DNA of 6,251 bases from positions 1 to 6,251 of the forward strand of contig DASTCC010000276.1 in assembly GCA_035711465.1 (NCBI GenBank), given 5' to 3'. A program made the position numbers and the translations under genes. Positions 1-5,667 of the stretch are shown piece by piece. The stretch's first letter is position 1, and every line of letters starts with the position of its first letter. The notes beneath the pieces were generated by a model. The model was given only the letters and a program-made list of their open reading frames with translations. It was not told the DNA's origin and ran no database searches. The stretch is from DASTCC01 sp035711465. GTDB lineage: Bacteria > Acidobacteriota > Vicinamibacteria > Vicinamibacterales > SCN-69-37.

Positions 1-1647
1 CCCGACGTCGTCACCAACGCGATGTCGTCACCGTCGAGCCGGCTGTGGGCGATCGTCGTCGATGACCTCCATCTCATCGAGCAGGACGTCGTCGCCATCA
101 AGAAGACGCTCACCGACATCGTCCTGGCATTGGCGCCGGACGACGAAGTCGCGCTCGTCTACATCGGCCGATCCGACCTGAGCAGGAACTTCAAGACGGA
201 TCTCGCCGGTCTCATGGAGGCGATCGGGAACGTACGTGCGGCGCTTGGGTTCGGGCTCGACGCTTACCCGCAGGCAGGCAACCCACCGGCCTACATCCTC
301 GCGCAGGCGGCGCGCACATCGGACACCCTGCGCAATGTGGCGATGACGATGGCCGGCTCGGGCCATACGCGTCGGGCGATCATCTACGTCGGCACGATGG
401 CCACCTTTCCGGCGGACGAGGAGCCGGGCATCAGCTTCATCACGATGGAACTGCAGCGAACGTTCGATCAGGCGCGGCGATCGAACGTGCCGATCTACAC
501 CATCGATCCGAGAGGCCAGGTGCTGCCCGAAGAGGCGGTTCGCGGCGGGATCGGCAAGATTCTGAACAACAGCGTCCGGTCGCGCGTCGTCGCGAATCTC
601 AGAAACCAGCGGGCCTGGATGGGCGTGCTGGCGCTCAACACCGGCGGCCGCGCGTTCACGAACAACTCGGATCTGACCCGCGCGGTCCATGAGATCGTCG
701 GCGAGAACGGCAGCTTCTACGAGTTGGCCTATTCGCCGACGCCGCTGGTTGCCGACGGCAAGTTCCACGACTTCGAGGTCAAGGTCGACCGGCCGGGTGT
801 GCGCGTCCGCGCGAGGACGGGTTATGTGGCGCCCGGTGCCAACTCGGCCGCGGCGCCGCTGAGCGTGACCGCCGAGAGCGCGATGTCCTCCGGCGTCGAT
901 GTCCTCGGTCTGACGCTGCGCGCGTTAGCCACTCCGATTGCGCCGGGCGAGAAAGGCATGCAGACCGCGGTCACGATCGAGGTCACCTACCCGGCGCCCG
1001 CGGGCGGTTCGCGACGCATCGCGGACACCATCGCCGTCAGCATCTACGCCCTCGATCCGGACGCCAGGATCAAACAGGCCGTCTCGCGGCAGATCCGTCT
1101 CGACGGCCAGGCCGCCGACGATCGTGACGTCACGCTCGTCATCGACGACCTCGTCGATCTCCCATCGGAGCGGCTGACGCTGCGAATGGGCGTCGCCAGT
1201 GAGCAACTCGGCCGCGCCGGCACGGTGCAGATGCCGATCGACGTTCCAAAGCCCACCGATGGGCGCCTGCAGCTGAGCGGCATTGCGATCGGCCTCGCTG
1301 CACCGGCGCCGCCGGCGATGAACGCCAAGGCCATCGCTGCCGTCGTGCCGTTCCAGCCGACGACGTCGCGGTCGTTCGCTCGCGCTGACACCTTGCGCGT
1401 GTTCGGACGCGCGTTCTGGAGATCGCGCGATCCGATCGTCGTGACGATGGGGCTGAAAGGTGTGGCGTCGGCATTTTCACAGGTCGCTCTGCAACCGTTT
1501 CCCGGCGTCAGAGGCGGCCAGGCCGCAACGTTCGACGCGCCGTTGCCACTGAACCAACTCGCGCCCGGCGCCTACGTCCTTGAAATCACCGCTCGTCCGA
1601 AGAGCGGCGCGCCGGTGACGCGGGAGATGCCGTTCGTTGTCCGGTGA
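1..1647 (+). CDS. VWFA-related acidobacterial domain protein (5'-partial, C-terminal 548 residues)
   Basis: The frame is open from base 1 to the TGA at 1645-1647. The first in-frame ATG (22) has no ribosome binding site and sits only about 12 codons before the first VWA strand (AIVVDDLHL), so the true start is probably upstream of the window. Counting from the first visible codon, residues 15-277 form a von Willebrand factor A-like fold of the acidobacterial type. Visible marks are the first strand VVDDLHL (19-25), the strand RRAIIYVGT, VPIYTIDPRG, NTGGRAF (213-219), and the family-typical ending with DGKFHDFEVKV, RPGVRVRAR and TGYVAP (273-278). The usual MIDAS signature DxSxS is replaced by DDLHL, so canonical metal binding is doubtful. 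Residues 279-548 look like one or two beta-sandwich domains with no recognised enzyme motif. These proteins are commonly exported, but the N-terminus is not visible. The molecular role is unknown; adhesion or protein interaction is an inference from the fold. Confidence 0.88.
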   Translation, partial: PDVVTNAMSSPSSRLWAIVVDDLHLIEQDVVAIKKTLTDIVLALAPDDEVALVYIGRSDLSRNFKTDLAGLMEAIGNVRAALGFGLDAYPQAGNPPAYILAQAARTSDTLRNVAMTMAGSGHTRRAIIYVGTMATFPADEEPGISFITMELQRTFDQARRSNVPIYTIDPRGQVLPEEAVRGGIGKILNNSVRSRVVANLRNQRAWMGVLALNTGGRAFTNNSDLTRAVHEIVGENGSFYELAYSPTPLVADGKFHDFEVKVDRPGVRVRARTGYVAPGANSAAAPLSVTAESAMSSGVDVLGLTLRALATPIAPGEKGMQTAVTIEVTYPAPAGGSRRIADTIAVSIYALDPDARIKQAVSRQIRLDGQAADDRDVTLVIDDLVDLPSERLTLRMGVASEQLGRAGTVQMPIDVPKPTDGRLQLSGIAIGLAAPAPPAMNAKAIAAVVPFQPTTSRSFARADTLRVFGRAFWRSRDPIVVTMGLKGVASAFSQVALQPFPGVRGGQAATFDAPLPLNQLAPGAYVLEITARPKSGAPVTREMPFVVR

Positions 1648-1665
1648 CGTCGGACCCAGGACACC

Positions 1666-2127
1666 TCAGCACGCATTCACACGCCCTGAACACGAGTAGT
1701 AAAGAAGACCGGTTCCCAGATCGGCAAAGCCGCTTCCCGGCGTGGCGTAGAACTCGCTGAATCCCCAGAAGGTGCCGCCCCCCGTGAAGGTGCCCAGGGC
1801 ACTGCCCGTGTTCACGTAGAGCGCCTGCGGATAGTCCGCGTAGAGGTTTGTCGGCATCCAGACGCAACCGGAGCCGTCCATCGGGAAGTTGACGCCGGTG
1901 TTGTACCAGCGGTTGCCGATCCAGATCACGAGGTAGACGGGAGTCCCGGCCGCAAGCGTCTGATTGCCCTGGGCGGTACGGAAACAGCCGAAGACCAGGG
2001 TTGCCGCGTGCGCTGGCCGTGCGGTCCCCACGATCGTTCCGGCGAACACGGCGAGAGCAAGCAGTGTGCTGAAGAGGCGTCGGCGGAGCCGACCATTCGC
2101 CGCTGAAGTCGAGTGTGCGGTCTTCAT
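1666..2127 (-). CDS. Small secreted four-cysteine protein, unknown family
   Basis: A 153-aa protein that I do not recognise. The start at 2127 is chosen because AGGAG lies at 2139-2135, 7 nt before the ATG, and because a signal peptide begins there; the frame is open further upstream, to 2304, but that stretch reads as non-coding. The N-region is basic (RLRRR, residues 13-17), followed by a hydrophobic core (about 18-35) and a signal peptidase I-like site, AHA|A, after residue 41. RRLF at 16-19 is weakly Tat-like, but Sec export is as likely. The mature part is about 112 aa, rich in Gly, Thr, Tyr, Trp and Phe, and probably all beta. It has four cysteines, C48, C88, C146 and C153 (the last residue), enough for two disulfides, which fits an extracytoplasmic location. 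It is convergent with the VWA gene across an 18-bp gap. There is no catalytic motif and no lipobox, so a cell-surface or secreted structural/binding protein is only an inference. Confidence 0.75.
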   Translation of the reverse strand: MKTAHSTSAANGRLRRRLFSTLLALAVFAGTIVGTARPAHAATLVFGCFRTAQGNQTLAAGTPVYLVIWIGNRWYNTGVNFPMDGSGCVWMPTNLYADYPQALYVNTGSALGTFTGGGTFWGFSEFYATPGSGFADLGTGLLYYSCSGRVNAC

Positions 2128-2134
2128 TGCTGTT

Positions 2135-2139
2135 CTCCT
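2135..2139 (-). promoter_or_regulatory. Ribosome binding site deciding the start of the secreted protein
   Basis: On the minus strand AGGAG lies 7 nt before the ATG at 2127. It selects this start over the in-frame upstream ATGs, which have no comparable site and would bury the signal peptide inside the protein. Confidence 0.7.
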
Positions 2140-2213
2140 GGCTGATCGGCCAGCGTGATTGCGGCCGTCACCCAGGAGACGCGACAGATGCGTCGAAGAG
2201 GGCTCATCCGCTC

Positions 2214-2243
2214 CGTATATTCGCGGACAGGCGAAGTTGTCGG
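2214..2243 (-). promoter_or_regulatory. Candidate sigma70-type promoter for the secreted protein gene
   Basis: On the minus strand, CCGACA (2243-2238, 4 of 6 matches to TTGACA) is followed after 18 nt by TATACG (2219-2214, matching the first four bases of TATAAT). Transcription would begin near 2207 and give a 5' leader of about 80 nt ahead of the ATG at 2127. This is the best match I found upstream of that gene by eye, but both boxes are imperfect and chance is a real alternative. Confidence 0.25.
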
Positions 2244-2467
2244 GACGAGGCGGCATCATCGGACATTGATTCGCCTTGCCGTTGTCCACGGATCTCGCGA
2301 TCATTCGAGGACCGGTTTTCCGTCAGCCAAGCTGGAGGAGCAGATGTCGAACCCGGGACGAATGAGACGGGAGGATGGTCGCCATACTGGACGCCGCTCG
2401 GCCCGACCAACGAACAGGTTCGCGGCACGAACGATCCGTGGCTGAGGTGGGTTGCTCAGCGAGTCAA

Positions 2468-2486
2468 GTGATCGACGAAGGATCAC
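2468..2486. repeat. Inverted repeat GTGATC-N7-GATCAC
   Basis: Perfect 6-bp arms at 2468-2473 and 2481-2486 surround a 7-bp centre. The site lies about 20 bp ahead of the small permease-like ORF at 2508, a position suited to an operator for that gene. With 6-bp arms it could also occur by chance. Confidence 0.35.
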
Positions 2487-2507
2487 GACACACGAGGAGC
2501 CACCGCG

Positions 2508-2648
2508 ATGACTCATCTCCGCCCCGTCGTCAAAGCGCTCATCCGGCGACCGCTGTACGCGACGGCAATCGTATTGGTCACCGCCGTCGGCTTCGGGCTG
2601 CTCGCGACGGGGCTCAATCACTCCGCCCGCACTGCCTCCGTCGGCTGA
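2508..2648 (+). pseudogene. Truncated N-terminus of an FtsX/MacB-like permease (or a 46-aa single-pass membrane protein)
   Basis: The ATG at 2508 is preceded by GAGGAG (2494-2499) with an 8-nt spacer, as good a start signal as any in the window. The 46 codons favour G or C at the third position (about 38 of 46). The product has a short basic N-terminus (LRPVVKALIRRP), one hydrophobic segment at about residues 16-35, and a short polar tail ending at TGA 2646-2648. The ALIRRP-plus-membrane-segment layout, ending in AVGFG, matches the start of ADOP/MacB-type permeases. The intact neighbour has LLIRNP followed by AVGVA at the same spacing. The recognisable part stops at about 2617, and the last 31 bp are antisense to the end of the ADOP gene, as expected if the rest of this permease was lost at a rearrangement junction. 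A genuine small membrane protein remains possible. Confidence 0.45.
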
Positions 2649-5293
2649 ATGCGCAAGCTGCGCCGCACCGGTCCGTACGCGGCGACCACGCCCACGACCA
2701 CCATGATCAGCGCAACCGCCGGCGTGACCATCGCCAGCCTCCTCGCCATCGCGACATCGACGTCGGGCGCGATCGCCATCGCTCCGAGCGCGCCGAGAAC
2801 GACGCCGGCACCGACCTGCAGCGCGACCCGCGAGAACACGCTGCGGAGCACGTCCATCGACGACGCGCCCAACGCGGCGCGAATGCCGATCTCCCGCCGG
2901 CGCTGCGACACGGCGAAGGACATCAGCGAGTAGATACCGGCGGCCGAGAACAACAGCACCGCCACCAAGATGCCGGACAAGGCGAGCGAGGCGAGGCGGA
3001 TCGCGATGGCATCGTTGGATTCAGCCTGCGCGCGCGTCTCCAGCTCGGCCATCCACAACCCGGGATCGACGGCGGTGGCGATCTGGTACGTCTTCCGGGC
3101 GAAGCCTTCCTTCATTCGCGCGGCCGCCGATCCTCGCAGCCGCACCGTCAGGTTCACCGCCGTCAGGTCCTCGGGTGCGATGGGATAGAACACGGTCGGA
3201 CCGACAACGCCGGGGTCGATCGGGTTCCGCCGCAGATTCTCGGCCACGCCGACGATCTCGTACCACGGCGACGGCGGTTTGTCCGACGTCCCGGCATAGC
3301 GCATCCGCCGGCCAACTGGCGACGCGCCGTTCAGGAACCGCTGTGCGAATGAGACGTCGACAATGACGGGGCCATCGCTCGCACTGACGTCGAGCTCATT
3401 GAACGGCCGGCCCGCGACGAGACGGATGCCGTGGACGTCGAGATACGCACTGTCGATGCCGAGCGTCGTCACGCCACGCATGCTGTCGGCCGCCGCGGCG
3501 CCTTCGCCTTCTCCTGGTGAGATGCCTTCCACTTCGAATTGCCCGGTGATGCTGCGCTGGGGCAGGGACCCCGAGAACGCGACGCCGATCACTTCGGGCT
3601 CCGCCTGGAGGCGCCGCTTCAACTCCGGGAGCCGATTGCCGAAGGCGCTCGATCCGATCTGCGTGACGACGGCGGCGCTGGCGAACTCTTCGACCGGATA
3701 GTTCGGTCGCGTGAGGCTCCAGCGAGTGGCGTTGAGACCGATCTTGACGGCGGCCGGCAGGACGGCCACCGCAAACGCGACCTGCGTCACGATCAGCGCG
3801 CTCCAGATCCGGCCCAGCCGCGGACCCGTGCTGCCGCCGAGCTGTCGAAAATCCGCGCCGCTTCGTCGTCGCGTCGCATGCAGCGCCGGCAGGATGCCGG
3901 CAATGGCGGCCGTGATCGTGACGAGCACGAGCACGTAGAGCATCGTCGCCGGCTGAGGCCCGTGCTCGAGCCAGAACGGCGCCGCGCCGTCGACCAGTGA
4001 CAGCTCCAGGAACATCAGCCGATTGGCCAGGTCGAGCCCGTACTGGGCGAGCGCGAGGCCCAGGCAGGCCGGCACCAGAGCGAGGACGAGCGCCTCGACG
4101 AACAGCTGGCTGACGATCCGCGCGCGGCTGGCGCCGAGCGCGGTCCGCACCGCGATCTCTCCTCGTCGAGTGGCGGTGCGCGCGTAGAGCAGGATGGCGA
4201 CGTTGAGGGCGACGACGACGAGCACGAGGCTGACGGTGAGTTGTCCCATCACCACCGCGCCGAGGTCCATGTCCTGGATGTCGAGAAGCGGTCTGGTGTA
4301 ACCCAGCAGCCGCGGCTTCAGCGTCGCATTCGTCTGCGGAAACGCCGCGGCCGCGCGCTCGCCGAGCAGCGACAGCTCCACCTGCGCCGACGCCATCGTC
4401 GCCGCCGGCGCCAGGCGCCCGAAGACGAAGAGCTCCGGACCGGCGCCGCGCGCGACCGCCGACGTGTTCGCGCGAAGCGGAATCCAGTACTCGTGGTTCA
4501 CCGGAAACGCGAACCTCTCGGGCATCACGCCGACGACGGTGTGGTGCGTGGTGCCGAAACGGAGCTGCTGGCCGATCACCGACGGGTTCCGGTCGAACCG
4601 CGATCGCCAGACGTCGTAGCCGATAACGACCACCGGCGGCGCCGCCTCGAGCTCGTCTTCCGGCGCGAGCCAGCGTCCGAGCAGCGCCGGCACGCGCGCG
4701 ACGCGGAATCCGCTCGCACTCATCACGGCGATGCGCACGTTTTCGGGAACCCGATCGCCCGCCTGCATCGTCGATCTGGCGTTGCGAAACGCGCTGATCT
4801 CGACGACGGAGGTCATCTCGTCGCGCCACGTCACGAAGTCGTGCAGTGAACGACGGTTCTCGTTGTTGCGCTTGATGTCCCGGTTCTCGAGCGCGACGAT
4901 GCGGTCGCCTTCGTCGAGCGGGAGCGCGGGATCGAAGTTCGCGTGGAGGAAGCCGAACATCCCCGCGGAGATGGCGACGCCGACGGCGATCCCGACGGTC
5001 GAGACGGCGGTCAGGCCGGGGTTCCGGATCAGGAGCCGCAGGCCGAGTTTGATGTCGGGCCAGGAGAAAAAGGACCGTCGCCGTTCGGCGGTCGGTTCGG
5101 AGACGGCGAAGGCGTCGCGCAGTCCCCAGAGAAATGCACGAAGAACTTCCGCGGCGTACCACGCGAACACCGGCAGCCGTCCGCTGCCGCGCGCGAGCCG
5201 AGTGCGACGTTCTTCCTCGAGGTCGCCAAGCAGCGCCGCCCGCTCGGCGTCGGAGCGCCCGACGCGAAGGAGCCATGCGACCAGGCGCTTCAC
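2618..5293 (-). CDS. ADOP-family (acidobacterial duplicated orphan permease) FtsX/MacB-like ABC permease
   Basis: A complete 891-aa inner-membrane protein. It starts at GTG (5293), inside the padR stop codon, with GAGGGGG about 7 nt upstream. Residues 1-60 form the permease prefix domain, with the GDLEEE motif (23-28) and an AWYAAEV helix. Two MacB/FtsX units follow. The first has TM1 (about 94-118), a periplasmic MacB-type domain (119-349) and three TMs (about 350-371, 396-420, 450-473). The second has TM1 (about 496-518), a periplasmic domain (519-765) and three TMs (about 766-790, 822-842, 855-876). Each unit carries the FtsX loop after its second TM: TRRGEIAVRTALGAS (375-389) and RRREIGIRAALGAS (798-811). 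The C-terminus, RIQPTEAVRAE, is typical. No ATPase gene is adjacent, as usual for this family; the substrate is unknown. Its last 31 bp overlap the small plus-strand ORF tail to tail. Confidence 0.96.
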   Translation of the reverse strand: MKRLVAWLLRVGRSDAERAALLGDLEEERRTRLARGSGRLPVFAWYAAEVLRAFLWGLRDAFAVSEPTAERRRSFFSWPDIKLGLRLLIRNPGLTAVSTVGIAVGVAISAGMFGFLHANFDPALPLDEGDRIVALENRDIKRNNENRRSLHDFVTWRDEMTSVVEISAFRNARSTMQAGDRVPENVRIAVMSASGFRVARVPALLGRWLAPEDELEAAPPVVVIGYDVWRSRFDRNPSVIGQQLRFGTTHHTVVGVMPERFAFPVNHEYWIPLRANTSAVARGAGPELFVFGRLAPAATMASAQVELSLLGERAAAAFPQTNATLKPRLLGYTRPLLDIQDMDLGAVVMGQLTVSLVLVVVALNVAILLYARTATRRGEIAVRTALGASRARIVSQLFVEALVLALVPACLGLALAQYGLDLANRLMFLELSLVDGAAPFWLEHGPQPATMLYVLVLVTITAAIAGILPALHATRRRSGADFRQLGGSTGPRLGRIWSALIVTQVAFAVAVLPAAVKIGLNATRWSLTRPNYPVEEFASAAVVTQIGSSAFGNRLPELKRRLQAEPEVIGVAFSGSLPQRSITGQFEVEGISPGEGEGAAAADSMRGVTTLGIDSAYLDVHGIRLVAGRPFNELDVSASDGPVIVDVSFAQRFLNGASPVGRRMRYAGTSDKPPSPWYEIVGVAENLRRNPIDPGVVGPTVFYPIAPEDLTAVNLTVRLRGSAAARMKEGFARKTYQIATAVDPGLWMAELETRAQAESNDAIAIRLASLALSGILVAVLLFSAAGIYSLMSFAVSQRRREIGIRAALGASSMDVLRSVFSRVALQVGAGVVLGALGAMAIAPDVDVAMARRLAMVTPAVALIMVVVGVVAAYGPVRRSLRIQPTEAVRAE

Positions 5294-5307
5294 AGCGGCA
5301 CCCCCTC
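5290..5307 (-). promoter_or_regulatory. Coupled start: GTGA stop/start overlap and ribosome binding site of the permease
   Basis: On the minus strand the sequence is GAGGGGGTGCCGCTGTGA. The purine-rich GAGGGGG (5307-5301) lies about 7 nt before the GTG at 5293, and GTGA joins the permease start to the padR stop. This places permease translation under padR translation and sets this GTG as its start rather than a later ATG. Confidence 0.75.
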
Positions 5308-5601
5308 GGCCATGCGGACGATTGCGGCGTGCGCTTCGCGAAGCGCGGCGCGGCCGCGGGCGGTCAGGACGACGTGCTTCTTGGCGCGTCCGCCGCGCAC
5401 GGGCGCGGGCTCGCCCGCGAACGATCGGACGAGGCCTTTCTCTTCCATCCGCCGCAACGTGCTGTAGATCGCGCCAAACGACGGCTTGCGCTTCGCGCGT
5501 TCGACGAGCGCGGCGCGAATCGTCACGCCATAGGCATCGTCACCGAGGCGCGCCAGCGCCAGGAGGATCAGCTGTTCGAATTCGCCGAGGTAGGCGGCCA
5601 T
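5290..5601 (-). CDS. PadR-family winged-helix transcriptional regulator
   Basis: A compact 103-aa PadR regulator. It opens with the form usual for ADOP-linked members (YLGEFEQLILLAL, residues 4-16), then DDAYGVTI (21-28), a recognition helix in SFGAIYSTLRRMEEKGLV (41-58), and a wing with basic RGGRAKKHVVLTARG (69-83) before the C-terminal dimerisation helix (84-98). It is short, without the longer C-terminal domain of larger PadR proteins, as expected for the PadR-s1 type. The stop (TGA, 5292-5290) overlaps the GTG start of the permease as GTGA, so the two are cotranscribed and probably translationally coupled. The family represses its neighbours and often itself; the likely target is the palindrome directly upstream. 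There is no Shine-Dalgarno ahead of its ATG. The effector is unknown. Confidence 0.95.
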   Translation of the reverse strand: MAAYLGEFEQLILLALARLGDDAYGVTIRAALVERAKRKPSFGAIYSTLRRMEEKGLVRSFAGEPAPVRGGRAKKHVVLTARGRAALREAHAAIVRMAEGVPL

Positions 5602-5609
5602 GGTCGCTG

Positions 5610-5638
5610 ATTATATGCTGCACATTGTGCACTAAATC
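5610..5638 (-). promoter_or_regulatory. Promoter of the padR-permease operon, probably leaderless
   Basis: A perfect TATAAT lies at 5615-5610 on the minus strand. Only nine bases separate its last T from the ATG counting the A of the ATG, so initiation at the usual distance falls at about 5604-5601 and leaves a leader of 0-3 nt. The -35 position at 17-bp spacing (5638-5633) reads GATTTA, a poor match to TTGACA, so activity would rest on the strong -10. No Shine-Dalgarno can fit before the ATG. Confidence 0.6.
5619..5631. promoter_or_regulatory. Palindromic operator, probably bound by the PadR regulator
   Basis: TGCACATTGTGCA is a perfect 13-bp inverted repeat (TGCACA/TGTGCA around one central base). 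It lies in the spacer between the -10 and the -35 position, where bound repressor would block RNA polymerase. A further outer pair, CTGATT (5607-5612) and AATCAG (5635-5640), flanks it with a slightly offset centre. The spot directly ahead of padR and the two-fold symmetry fit a dimeric winged-helix repressor acting on its own operon; binding itself is inferred. Confidence 0.6.
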
Positions 5639-5667
5639 AGTACGACACTTTGACGATCGCCGACGGC

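Larger units (their letters stand above)
2128..2507. other. Intergenic stretch without a convincing gene
   Basis: About 380 bp between the divergent starts of the secreted protein gene (2127, minus) and the small permease-like ORF (2508, plus). The several overlapping open frames here are short, rich in Arg/Ser/His, and lack the third-position G/C bias of the neighbouring genes. The stretch holds the candidate promoter at 2214-2243, a GTGATC-N7-GATCAC inverted repeat at 2468-2486, and a plus-strand frame ending at 2471 whose last 30 or so codons look partly protein-like. An ATG at 2344 follows GGAGGAG, but it encodes only 33 Arg-rich residues. No transposase, tRNA or long direct repeat is visible. 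Confidence 0.6.

Noticed and set aside
28..768. 246-codon minus-strand open frame opposite the VWA domain
   Set aside because: Arg/Asp/Val-rich text without a domain; the opposite strand shows clear VWA-family motifs.
1639..1655. GTCCG/CGGAC hairpin over the stop codon of the VWA gene as a terminator
   Set aside because: The stem is only 5 bp with a 7-nt loop and no T-run follows on either strand, so a terminator call is not supported.
2344..2445. 33-codon ORF starting after GGAGGAG
   Set aside because: The purine run is only 3-5 nt from the ATG, the product is Arg-rich without structure, and codon use does not resemble the neighbouring genes.
2128..2660. Insertion-sequence or integrase traces near the truncated permease ORF
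   Set aside because: I looked for a transposase, terminal inverted repeats and target duplications around the presumed junction and saw none, so the cause of the truncation cannot be named.
2375..3352. 325-codon plus-strand open frame antisense to the permease end
   Set aside because: Arg/His/Asp-rich translation with no recognisable domain, lying mostly antisense to well-supported coding sequence.
3396..5276. 626-codon open frame on the minus strand inside the permease gene
   Set aside because: It is a shadow frame created by the high G+C third positions of the permease. Its translation is Arg/Ala-rich without domains or membrane segments, while the overlapping frame gives a full ADOP permease.
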